From an uncultured Lachnospiraceae bacterium (GTDB taxonomy: Bacteria; Bacillota; Clostridia; Lachnospirales; Lachnospiraceae), in the NCBI GenBank assembly GCA_947589095.1, contig CANQBX010000019.1, forward strand, positions 1-58,204: a stretch of DNA of 58,204 nucleotides, given 5' to 3'. A program made the translations under genes and the position numbers. This document shows, in pieces, positions 50,818 to 58,204 of the stretch. Under the pieces are notes generated by a model that was not told where the DNA came from, made no database searches, and saw only the letters and a program-made list of their open reading frames with translations. Numbering within the stretch: the first letter of the stretch is position 1; every line of letters starts with the position of its first letter.

Positions 50818-52323
50818 TCAGTTGCCCGTGTACAATACACCAAAAGCTGCGACGGCCTCCGGATCCGTGGGATCCCAGGTCTGCTGCTCGGAAATGAAAT
50901 ATTCCACGCATGGCCGGTCGTAAGGTCCGGGGATCGAAGAATTGTACACCTGGATCGTCGTGCCGATCGGACAGTGGTCATACATCCATTTGGCGTCGCC
51001 CGTCACAAAGCGGATGCAGCCGGATGATCTGGCGATTCCCATGTAGTTATAGGTAGCCGGAGACAGCGTGGCCGGATTCGGGGCGGAATAGATATCCGAG
51101 TGAAGCAGGATATGGAGCCCCGCGTTCAGGCGCATCAGATACTGGCAGTAGGAGCTGTGGATCATTTCGTGCCAGCGGTATTTCTCCGGGGTATGGAATG
51201 TACCGAGAGGCGTATCGTCCCCGGTGGAGCAGAGGAAGCTTTTAAGCGGAATGATATATCCGTTGCCGCCGTCCTGCACATATATGGTCGTGCAGTTCAT
51301 CTGCTTATTTACTTTGATCAGATATGGTCCGTTTGCGCCGATGATGGGTTCCAGATCGGTCACCAGCTTGCCGCTTTCATCGAAATAGTATTTATATCCG
51401 TCGATATACTGCCATCCCGTGACTGCGCTGTTATTTACGAAATAGTAGCGGTCACGATCATTCCACGCCCAGCCGGTAAAGGCGGAGCCCGTGCCGTCTA
51501 TGTAGGTGGGCAGGCCGTCCCCGAACCGGATACCGTCAAAAGAAGTGGCGGAATATACCAGATTGGCGGTTGAAGTGTTATCATATAAACCGCGCCGCGT
51601 GATGCAGATGGAGATTCCGGTTATGTAAGCGCCGGTTCCCATGGTTCCGTTGGTGCGTCCGTTATAGGACCAGCTGCAGGCGGCGCCGTTGGAAAGCGTC
51701 GTGGAATAACTGATGTCGAATACTTTGTCGGCAACGCCGTTTAAGCGGATCTGAACGGCTTCCACATTACTTCCGGCATTCCACGGAGCGTGCTCTCCGT
51801 TCATGACCCAGCGGCTCCAGCCGGAGGCCGAACTATAAGTGCGGTACAGGATGTCTCCGGGCAGACCGTCAGAGAAGAGCGACATGGAAATAAAGCCTTG
51901 CGGGGAAGAGAGGCCTGCGGTACTGCCGGAAGAGGTATATGCGACATCCGACCAGGATTGGTCCGGATGGAGCAGACGCAAGGATACAAAATGAGAATTG
52001 ATCTTCTGCTGGACATCCGGAAGCGATTCCACCATAAAATCAGCGGTTGAGGAAACTTCGCCCGTTGCGCCGGAAACGGAGGTATCCGGTCCGGACGGCG
52101 CTGATTCCGGCTGCGATAATCCGCCTAAAAATCCGAGCGGCCCGCCGGTCAGATCCTGAGACGGGGCCTCTGCAGGGGGCTGCACGGTAGTTGTGGAATC
52201 AGGCTCGGGAAGCACGCCGAGGGGGCCAAGAGGGCCGCCGGTTGCGAATGCCGGGAGAGTCAGACTGAACGTCATGGCTATCGTAAAGGATGCAAGCATA
52301 AGTTTATGGATTGATTTGTGCAT
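50818..52323 (-). CDS. Secreted L,D-transpeptidase (YkuD) with cell-wall-binding repeats
   Basis: The 501-residue protein has a signal peptide (MHKSIHKLMLASFTIAMT, then LPAFA-T cleavage). It continues with a Pro/Gly/Ser-rich segment containing two copies of GGPLGxLG, a central region with several WSxW-like aromatic repeats resembling clostridial hydrophobic (ChW) repeats, and choline-binding-like repeats (TGWQYIDGYKYYFDESGK). The C-terminal YkuD domain has IARSSGCIRF with the catalytic cysteine. It makes 3-3 peptidoglycan cross-links or anchors proteins. TAAGGAGG precedes the ATG. It interrupts the plus-strand polysaccharide locus. Confidence 0.92.
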   Translation of the reverse strand: MHKSIHKLMLASFTIAMTFSLTLPAFATGGPLGPLGVLPEPDSTTTVQPPAEAPSQDLTGGPLGFLGGLSQPESAPSGPDTSVSGATGEVSSTADFMVESLPDVQQKINSHFVSLRLLHPDQSWSDVAYTSSGSTAGLSSPQGFISMSLFSDGLPGDILYRTYSSASGWSRWVMNGEHAPWNAGSNVEAVQIRLNGVADKVFDISYSTTLSNGAACSWSYNGRTNGTMGTGAYITGISICITRRGLYDNTSTANLVYSATSFDGIRFGDGLPTYIDGTGSAFTGWAWNDRDRYYFVNNSAVTGWQYIDGYKYYFDESGKLVTDLEPIIGANGPYLIKVNKQMNCTTIYVQDGGNGYIIPLKSFLCSTGDDTPLGTFHTPEKYRWHEMIHSSYCQYLMRLNAGLHILLHSDIYSAPNPATLSPATYNYMGIARSSGCIRFVTGDAKWMYDHCPIGTTIQVYNSSIPGPYDRPCVEYFISEQQTWDPTDPEAVAAFGVLYTGN

Positions 52324-52509
52324 ATCTGATTTTCCTCCTTAGCACAATGTACTTTTCTACTTTAGCATATTTATTAAGAAATTTCCATATGTAATTTACA
52401 TTTTTAGAGTGCCATGGTAGAATTGTAAGCAAAATGAAAAGAAGAATATGTAAAGAATGTAAGAAATATGGGGCATAATGAAATAAACTGGAAATATGAG
52501 GAAGATAGG

Positions 52510-53496
52510 ATGGATGCTGTAAAAACAGGCGGAATCATGGTCAGTATCTGTTGTCTGGCATATAATCAGAAGGAGTTTATCCGAGATGCCCTGGATGGTT
52601 TTTTGAATCAGGAGACTGCTTTCGCGTATGAGATCCTGGTTCATGACGATGCTTCCGACGATGGAACGGCCGATGTGATCCGCGAGTATACCGAACGCTT
52701 CCCGGAGCGGATCCGGCCAATCCTTCAGGAGGTCAATCAGTATTCGCAGGGAATCAGCAATATAAGCGGAGCGTTTAATTTCCCGCGGGCGCGGGGCAAA
52801 TACATTGCCATGTGCGAAGGGGATGACTACTGGACAGACAGCGGCAAACTCCAGAAGCAGGTAGATTTCATGGAGGCGCATCCGGATTGCGCCATGGTAT
52901 TTCACAGTGCGCGCGTAGATGTACAGGGAAGGGCGCTGACGGAACGCATGATGCGTCCGTACCATGGTAACCGCAGGGTCGCTCCGGAGGAGATCATTGC
53001 CAAGACGTCCGGATATCCGACGGCGTCGCTGCTGTTCAGAACCGATATGGTCAGAAATCTTCCGGATTACTATACAGACGCGCCGGTCGGCGATATTCCG
53101 CTCCAGCTTCTTGCGGCAGCGCGGGGCTGGGCGTACTATATGGACGAGCCCATGTGTGTCTACCGGCTGGGGACGGCCCACTCCTGGACTGCGGATATGA
53201 AGAAGGGGGATTATGCCGGAAAGCAGCGGGTCTATTTCCTGCGGATGAAGAAGATGTACCGTGAATTTGACCGGGCGACCGGCGGAAGATTCCATTCTGT
53301 GACGGAGGAAGCGATCCGGCGGATCTATTTCCTGACGAAGGTGAATACCGGGCAGTATCAAACGGTTCTCTCACGAAAATACCGGAAGTTTTACCGGGAG
53401 CTGAATTTCAGGACCCGCTTTTTCATATGTCTTGCGTCGGCGGCTCCCGGAATTTATAATATGCTGTTTCGATTATTTCACTTTAAGAAGGAATAG
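52510..53496 (+). CDS. Glycosyltransferase family 2
   Basis: The 328-residue protein has the GT2 start VSICCLAYNQKEFIRDALDGFL, the nucleotide-sugar motif HDDASDDGT and the metal site CEGDDYW. GDIPLQLLAA follows in the acceptor region. It is closest to the family of small sugar transferases with a YNQ start. ATG 52510 has GAGGAAG upstream; an earlier ATG at 52468 has no good site. The 186-bp spacer with the transpeptidase gene contains the palindrome ATGTAA-T-TTACAT (52389-52401). Confidence 0.9.
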   Translation: MDAVKTGGIMVSICCLAYNQKEFIRDALDGFLNQETAFAYEILVHDDASDDGTADVIREYTERFPERIRPILQEVNQYSQGISNISGAFNFPRARGKYIAMCEGDDYWTDSGKLQKQVDFMEAHPDCAMVFHSARVDVQGRALTERMMRPYHGNRRVAPEEIIAKTSGYPTASLLFRTDMVRNLPDYYTDAPVGDIPLQLLAAARGWAYYMDEPMCVYRLGTAHSWTADMKKGDYAGKQRVYFLRMKKMYREFDRATGGRFHSVTEEAIRRIYFLTKVNTGQYQTVLSRKYRKFYRELNFRTRFFICLASAAPGIYNMLFRLFHFKKE

Positions 53497-53505
53497 GAAC
53501 CGGAA

Positions 53506-54966
53506 GTGACGGATAAAGGCATGAAGCAGAAAATCATAAAAGGAATGCTCTGGAAGATCCTGGAAAGCGGGGGAGCGCAGGGGGTTCAGTTTGTTGTAAC
53601 CGTTATCCTGGCCCGGCTTCTTACGCCCGCCGAATACGGCGTGGTCGGGCTTATCATGATCTTTATTACCATCGCCAACGCGCTGGTTCAGAACGGGTTC
53701 AGCACGGCGCTCGTACAGCGGTCCCAGGCGGATGAGACGGATTTCTCCTCGGTGTGCTGCTTTGAACTGCTGCTTTCCGCGGCCGTATATGCGCTTCTGT
53801 ATCTGGCGGCGCCGTATATTGCCGGGTATTACCGGATCGAAATTCTCGAAGAGATCGTCCGGGTGATGGGAATCGTTCTGTTTCCCGGGGCTGTGATTTC
53901 GGTCCAGACGGCGTATGTATCCAGAAAAATGGAATTCCGCGGCTTGTTTCTGTCCACGCTTTTTGCGTCGGCTGTTTCCGGCGTGTTCAGTATCTGGATG
54001 GCGGCGGCCGGATACGGGGTCTGGGCAATGGTCGGACAGCAGATCTCCTATTATGTGCTGCTGATGATCAGCCTGTTTGCCGCTGTGCCGTGGAGACCCA
54101 GGCCGGTGTGTTCTCCGGCGCGCATTGGCAGTATGTTTTCTTTCGGCTGGAAGCTTCTGTGCGCCGGTCTGATCGATACGGTTTTTACGAATCTGTACGG
54201 GCTTATTATCGGCAAGCTGTACAATGAGGAGCAGCTGGGGGCGTTTAACCGCGGCGAACAGTTCCCCAAACTGATCGCGTCAAATCTCGGGGCGGCGATC
54301 CAGGCGGTGCTGCTGCCGGCCTTTTCTTCCCGCCAGAGTGATACCGCGGCGGTGCGCCGGATGGTACGCCGGGCGGTCCGGCTGAGCTCCTTTGTGGTTA
54401 TGCCGATGCTGGCGGGACTATTTGCGGTAGCGGATACGCTTGTGTTTCTGCTTCTGGGAGAGCAGTGGATGGTCTGCGTCCCGTTTCTTCGGATCATGTG
54501 CGTATATTACTGTTTCTGGCCGATCCATATCACCAATCTCCAGGCGGTCAACGCCATGGGACGAAGCGATATTTTCCTGAAGCTGGAGATCATCAAAAAA
54601 GCGACATGCATGCTTCTGCTGCTGATCGGCCTGCGCTATTCGGTATATGTAATGGTGGCGCTCAGAGCGTTTCATGATTTTTTGTGTACATTCATAGACG
54701 CGGCTCCGAACCGGAAGCTGATCGGTTACGGCGCCGCCAGGCAGTGGAAGGACGTGCTCCCGTCTCTGGGACTGTCGGCGGCGATGTGCGCCGCGGTTAT
54801 GGCCGCCGGCGCATGGATGGGAGAAATGAACATACTGCTGAAGCTGTTCCTTCAGGTGCTTGCGGGCGCGGTATTCTACATTTTGGGAGCATGGCTGTTT
54901 CAAATGGAGAGTTTCCGTTATCTTCTGAATACGGCGCTGCGCACAAGCGCGGTGAAGGCAGAGTGA
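53506..54966 (+). CDS. Polysaccharide flippase (Wzx/RfbX-type, MOP superfamily)
   Basis: The 486-residue protein has about 12-14 membrane segments. Motifs are ILARLLTPAEYGVVGLIMIF near the start and ALVQRSQADETDFSSV, both typical of WzxC-type oligosaccharide translocases. It should move lipid-linked repeat units across the membrane. The GTG start at 53506 has AGGAA upstream; ATG 53521 is an alternative. It lies 9 bp after the GT2 gene. Confidence 0.92.
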   Translation: MTDKGMKQKIIKGMLWKILESGGAQGVQFVVTVILARLLTPAEYGVVGLIMIFITIANALVQNGFSTALVQRSQADETDFSSVCCFELLLSAAVYALLYLAAPYIAGYYRIEILEEIVRVMGIVLFPGAVISVQTAYVSRKMEFRGLFLSTLFASAVSGVFSIWMAAAGYGVWAMVGQQISYYVLLMISLFAAVPWRPRPVCSPARIGSMFSFGWKLLCAGLIDTVFTNLYGLIIGKLYNEEQLGAFNRGEQFPKLIASNLGAAIQAVLLPAFSSRQSDTAAVRRMVRRAVRLSSFVVMPMLAGLFAVADTLVFLLLGEQWMVCVPFLRIMCVYYCFWPIHITNLQAVNAMGRSDIFLKLEIIKKATCMLLLLIGLRYSVYVMVALRAFHDFLCTFIDAAPNRKLIGYGAARQWKDVLPSLGLSAAMCAAVMAAGAWMGEMNILLKLFLQVLAGAVFYILGAWLFQMESFRYLLNTALRTSAVKAE

Positions 54967-54990
54967 GGTCAGAAAGGGAGACGTTGGATC

Positions 54991-56019
54991 ATGAACATTC
55001 TACTTACCAGCGCGGGAAGAAGGGGCTACCTGGTCACGTATTTTAAAGAGGCGCTTGTCAGGGCCGGCTGCGGCGGGAAGGTTCACGCGGCGAACAGCAG
55101 CGACTGTGCCGCGTTCGAATATGCGGACAGAGCGGTGCTTGCGCCGCTGATCTATGACCGGGAATATATACCGTTTCTTCTTGATTACTGTAAAGAAAAC
55201 AGGATCGATCTGCTGCTTCCGCTTTTCGACGTGGATGTTCCCGTATTGGCGGCCGCCCGGGAGGAATTCGCTTCCGTGGGGACGACGGTCGTTACGGCAG
55301 ACCGGCGGGGCGCGGAGATCTGCAATGATAAATGGCAGACATACAGGCAGCTGAAAGACGCGGGGTTCTGCGTGCCTGCCGCATGGATCGATCCGGAGGA
55401 GGCTTTGCATGCCGTCCGGGAGGGAGGCGCCGCATGGCCGCTTATTGTAAAGCCCCGATGGGGAATGGGCTCTCTGGGCATTTACGCTGCGGACGATGAG
55501 GAAAGCCTGCGGGTTTTCCTGACCTGGGGACGGAAGCAGATCCGGGATTCCTATATGAAATATGAGGCGGCGAAGGACGAGTCCCGCAGCATGCTGATCC
55601 AGGAATATCTGAACGGCCAGGAATACGGTCTCGATGTGATGAATGATCTTGAGGGGAATGTACGCGGGGTTTCCGTCAGGAAGAAACTGGCTATGCGGGC
55701 CGGGGAGACGGACTCGGCCGTGACAGCGGAGGATCCGGAGCTTATGGCTTTGGGATGGAGGCTTGGAGAATTTCTGCGGCACCGCGGGAATCTGGACGTA
55801 GATGTGATCGCGTCCGGCGGCCGGAATTATGTGCTGGAAATGAACGCCCGTTTCGGCGGCGGCTATCCGTTCAGCCACGCGGCGGGGGTCGATCTGCCGC
55901 AGGCGCTGGTATTGTGGGCGCTCGGGCGGGAACCGGATCCGGCCATTCTGGCGGCGAGGCCGGGAATAATGGCAAGAAAGGATATCTGTATACGGATAAA
56001 TTCAATCAAAGGGCAGTAA
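54991..56019 (+). CDS. ATP-grasp carboxylate-amine ligase (CarB-like)
   Basis: The 342-residue protein has an N-terminal Rossmann-like part (LLTSAGRRGYLVTYF, LLLPLFDVDVPVLA), the ATP-grasp lysines in ICNDKWQTYRQL and PLIVKPRWGMGSLGI, and the metal site VLEMNARFGGGYPF. It joins a carboxylate to an amine with ATP. Next to an aminotransferase, it probably attaches an amino acid to an amino sugar of the polymer or to its precursor. AAAGGGAGA precedes the ATG, 24 bp after the flippase gene. Confidence 0.88.
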   Translation: MNILLTSAGRRGYLVTYFKEALVRAGCGGKVHAANSSDCAAFEYADRAVLAPLIYDREYIPFLLDYCKENRIDLLLPLFDVDVPVLAAAREEFASVGTTVVTADRRGAEICNDKWQTYRQLKDAGFCVPAAWIDPEEALHAVREGGAAWPLIVKPRWGMGSLGIYAADDEESLRVFLTWGRKQIRDSYMKYEAAKDESRSMLIQEYLNGQEYGLDVMNDLEGNVRGVSVRKKLAMRAGETDSAVTAEDPELMALGWRLGEFLRHRGNLDVDVIASGGRNYVLEMNARFGGGYPFSHAAGVDLPQALVLWALGREPDPAILAARPGIMARKDICIRINSIKGQ

Positions 56020-56024
56020 AAACG

Positions 56025-57143
56025 ATGAAAGAGAAAAGAATCGATCCTCCGGTTATGGTGACGCGGTCGTCGCTTCCGCCGCTTGAGGACTATGTGGAGA
56101 TGCTGAAGCCTCTTTGGGAAAGCGCGTGGCTGACCAATATGGGAGAATATCACAAGCAGTTTGCCGCGCAGCTGAAAGAGTATCTGCATACGCCGAATCT
56201 GGAATTGTTTGTGAACGGACATATGGCGCTGGAACTGGTGATCCAGGCCATGAATCTGAGCGGAGAGGTTATAACGACCCCTTTCAGCTTCGCGTCCACG
56301 ACGCATGCGATCGTGCGGAACGGCCTGACGCCGGTATTTGGCGATATCAATCCGGTGGATTATACGCTGGACGCGGACAGGCTGGAGGATCTGATCACAG
56401 AGAAAACCTCCGCGATCGTGCCGGTACATGTGTATGGCCATATCTGCGACGTGGAGCGGATCGGGGAGATCGCGGACAGGCATCATCTGAAGGTGATCTA
56501 TGATGCGGCCCATACTTTCGGCGAGGAGTATAACGGCATCGGGATCGGCCGGTTCGGGGATGCGTCCATGTTCAGCTTTCATGCCACCAAGGTGTTTCAC
56601 AGCATTGAGGGAGGCGCGGTGGCCTTTCGGGATGCGTCGCTGGCGCCTGTGCTTTATGAACTGAAGAACTTCGGCATTACCGGGAGCGAAAGTGTGGAAT
56701 CCGTGGGGGCCAACGGAAAGATGAACGAGTTCCAGGCCGCCATGGGCATTCTGAACCTTCGCTACGTGGAGGACGGGATCGAGAAGAGAAGGAACCTGGT
56801 GCGGCGGTACCGGGAAAGGCTTTCCGGAGTGCCGGGTATCCGCCTGAGTCCGGAGAATCCGAAGGTCCGGTATAATTACGCGTATATGCCGGTGGTATTT
56901 GACGGATACAGGAAGAGCAGGGATCGGATTTTCGCGGAGCTGGCGGAACATGGCGTTCATGCGCGAAAGTATTTCTATCCGTGTATTAACAGCTACGATT
57001 GTTATAAGGATCAGTTTGACGCGGAGCAGACGCCGGTGGCTGCGAGGATTTCCGGACAGGTGCTGACGCTGCCGCTGTATGCCGGACTGGATCCGGAGAC
57101 GGTGGATTTGATCTGCGATCTGATCCTGAGGCAGGACAGTTAA
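56025..57143 (+). CDS. DegT/DnrJ/EryC1/StrS aminotransferase
   Basis: The 372-residue PLP enzyme has SSLPPLEDYVEML, LFVNGHMALELVIQA, TTPFSFASTTHAIVRNG, VIYDAAHTFGEEYNG and the PLP lysine in FSFHATKVFHSIEGG. It aminates keto-nucleotide sugars to make amino-deoxy sugars. Its start is 5 nt after the ATP-grasp stop, with only a weak GGG site, so translation is probably coupled. No sugar dehydratase gene lies in the window, so the keto-sugar must come from elsewhere. The stop overlaps the next gene as TAATG. Confidence 0.93.
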   Translation: MKEKRIDPPVMVTRSSLPPLEDYVEMLKPLWESAWLTNMGEYHKQFAAQLKEYLHTPNLELFVNGHMALELVIQAMNLSGEVITTPFSFASTTHAIVRNGLTPVFGDINPVDYTLDADRLEDLITEKTSAIVPVHVYGHICDVERIGEIADRHHLKVIYDAAHTFGEEYNGIGIGRFGDASMFSFHATKVFHSIEGGAVAFRDASLAPVLYELKNFGITGSESVESVGANGKMNEFQAAMGILNLRYVEDGIEKRRNLVRRYRERLSGVPGIRLSPENPKVRYNYAYMPVVFDGYRKSRDRIFAELAEHGVHARKYFYPCINSYDCYKDQFDAEQTPVAARISGQVLTLPLYAGLDPETVDLICDLILRQDS

Positions 57144-57886
57144 TGGAAAAGGCGGGCGTTGTGGATATGGCGGATCCGAAGAAAGTACTGGTAATCATAC
57201 CGGCGTTTAATGAAGAGGCGAATATTGAAAGGACTGTGGACGAGCTGATACGGGTCTGTCCGCAGTTCGACTATATTGTGGTCAATGACGGTTCTGCCGA
57301 CCGTACGGCGCAGATCTGCCGGGAGAGGGGCTATAACCTGTTGGATCTTCCGGTAAATCTGGGATTGGCAGGATGCTTTCAGGCCGGGATGAAATATGCT
57401 TATCGGGAAGGCTACGACTGCGCGATCCAGTTTGACGGGGACGGACAGCACAGGCCGGAATATATTGAGCCTATGCTCAGGAAAATGGAAGAAGGATATG
57501 ACATCGTGATCGGAAGCCGTTTTATGGAAGGGCGTAAGGACGCGTCCATGCGTATGGTCGGCAGCCGGATCCTCTCGCTGGCGATCCGCCTGACTACCGG
57601 CGTGAAGGTGGCGGATCCGACTTCCGGAATGCGGATGTTCAACCGTAAGATGATCCGGCAGTTTGCGCTGAAACTGAATTTCGGTCCGGAGCCGGATACG
57701 GTGTCATACCTGCTGAAACAGGGAGCGAAGGTAGCGGAGATCCCTGTAACAGCCTCCCCCCGGCTTGGCGGCGAAAGCTACCTAAAGCCCGCTACAGCCG
57801 CCGCCTACATGATTCGTATGCTTTTGTCGATTCTGGTTATACAAAACTTCCGGCAAGCAATGAGCAGTGCGGATTCGGACGCATGA
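57143..57886 (+). CDS. Glycosyltransferase family 2, dolichol-phosphate mannose synthase-like
   Basis: The 247-residue protein has LVIIPAFNEEANIERTVDEL, VVNDGSADRT, the metal site QFDGDGQHRPE and SGMRMFNRKM. The family charges polyprenyl phosphate with a sugar, which would supply the GT-C enzyme at 49181. The one C-terminal hydrophobic stretch (YMIRMLLSILVIQ) is shorter than usual. The last codons (SSADSDA) are written by the left arm of a 23-bp inverted repeat, so the 3' end may have been changed by repeat insertion. Confidence 0.88.
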   Translation: MEKAGVVDMADPKKVLVIIPAFNEEANIERTVDELIRVCPQFDYIVVNDGSADRTAQICRERGYNLLDLPVNLGLAGCFQAGMKYAYREGYDCAIQFDGDGQHRPEYIEPMLRKMEEGYDIVIGSRFMEGRKDASMRMVGSRILSLAIRLTTGVKVADPTSGMRMFNRKMIRQFALKLNFGPEPDTVSYLLKQGAKVAEIPVTASPRLGGESYLKPATAAAYMIRMLLSILVIQNFRQAMSSADSDA

Positions 57887-57935
57887 GTTCCGGCGTCGTG
57901 CTTGCACGTAAGCCGGAACTCATGCGTCCGAATCC
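57871..57935. repeat. 23-bp perfect inverted repeat at the glycosyltransferase 3' end
   Basis: Arms 57871-57893 and 57913-57935 are perfectly complementary (starting GGATTCGGACGCATGAGTTC) and enclose a 19-nt loop that itself contains GTGC-TT-GCAC. It spans the stop codon (57884-57886) and could end transcription. Confidence 0.85.
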
Positions 57936-58204
57936 ATAGGGCGAATGCCCGCGAGCGAGGAAACCGCAGGTTTCCGAGCCGCGCACTGCGGACTCGCGAC
58001 TCGCGCCCGGCGTCGTGCTTGCACGTAAGCCGGAACTCATGCGTCCGAATCCATAGGGCGAATGCCCGCGAGCGAGGAAACCGCAGGTTTCCGAGCCGCG
58101 CACTGCGGACTCGCGACTCGCGCCCGGCGTCGTGCTTGCACGTAAGCCGGAACTCATGCGTCCGAATCCATAGGGCGAATGCCCGCGAGCGAGGAAACCG
58201 CAGG
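57892..58204. repeat. 117-bp tandem repeat running off the window end
   Basis: Copies begin at 57892, 58009 and 58126, exactly 117 bp apart, and are identical where compared; the third is cut by the window end. The unit contains AACCGCAGGTT and other small inverted repeats. Because 117 is a multiple of three, a minus-strand frame stays open with a 39-residue repeat, but no start signal supports a gene. Nothing else is seen after 57887. Confidence 0.93.

Noticed and set aside
57837-58157. Minus-strand frame with 39-residue repeats
   Set aside because: It is open only because 117 is divisible by three; no ribosome binding site or homologous domain.

Overview
The window reads as a stretch of a Bacillota (Clostridia) chromosome, most likely from a gut Lachnospiraceae-type anaerobe. 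This is inferred from strong AGGAGG-type ribosome binding sites, TTGACA-17-TATAAT promoters, a cobalamin riboswitch, a 2-hydroxyacyl-CoA dehydratase-type activase, BlaI/BlaR1 and YtrA-type regulators and GC-rich third codon positions. No rRNA, phage, insertion sequence or CRISPR array was seen. The only tRNA is tRNA-Arg(ACG) at the left end.

Left part (0.1-14.1 kb), mostly metabolic genes on the plus strand: kduI and a GntR regulator for unsaturated uronate use; a probable cytoplasmic murein-peptide cassette (two class A beta-lactamase-fold hydrolases around an L-Ala-D/L-Glu epimerase and an NlpC/P60 endopeptidase); a YgjP-type metallopeptidase; a RecJ-type nuclease; glyA; and a riboswitch-controlled B12 uptake operon (btuF-btuC-btuD).

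Middle part (14.1-34.5 kb), accessory in character and in places more AT-rich: a bacteriocin-immunity-type ABC exporter, a GH106-like glycosidase, a TetR regulator, a reversed-order alcohol/aldehyde dehydrogenase fusion, a frameshifted zinc-ribbon regulator, a RelB/PIN toxin-antitoxin pair, an orphan HipB-like regulator, a YtrA-controlled ABC exporter, a DUF3791/DUF3990 module, an AAA/DUF4143 ATPase with a phased operator array, an ATPase remnant, and an ArsR-like regulator divergent from a BlaI/BlaR1 pair. Many promoters here carry clear palindromic operators.

Right part (34.5-58.2 kb): a giant two-activase 2-hydroxyacyl-CoA dehydratase-type protein divergent from a BTAD-type regulator, exodeoxyribonuclease III, a GlgX-like protein lacking all three GH13 catalytic residues, and a surface-polysaccharide locus. 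That locus holds UDP-galactopyranose mutase, five glycosyltransferase genes, a flippase, an ATP-grasp enzyme, a DegT aminotransferase and a PLP desulfhydrase/deaminase-like enzyme, interrupted by a reverse-strand L,D-transpeptidase. The window ends inside a 117-bp tandem repeat.

A recurring theme is short tandem-repeat expansion. Units are multiples of three inside genes (12, 15, 30, 36, 45 and about 48 nt) and 16 nt in a noncoding spacer. REP-like and terminator-like elements recur at convergent gene ends. The most notable items are the reversed ADH-ALDH fusion with a relic internal ribosome binding site, the 33-bp-phased operator array at the AAA/DUF4143 gene, the four in-frame arrays in the BlaR1-like sensor, and the catalytically dead GlgX-like protein.
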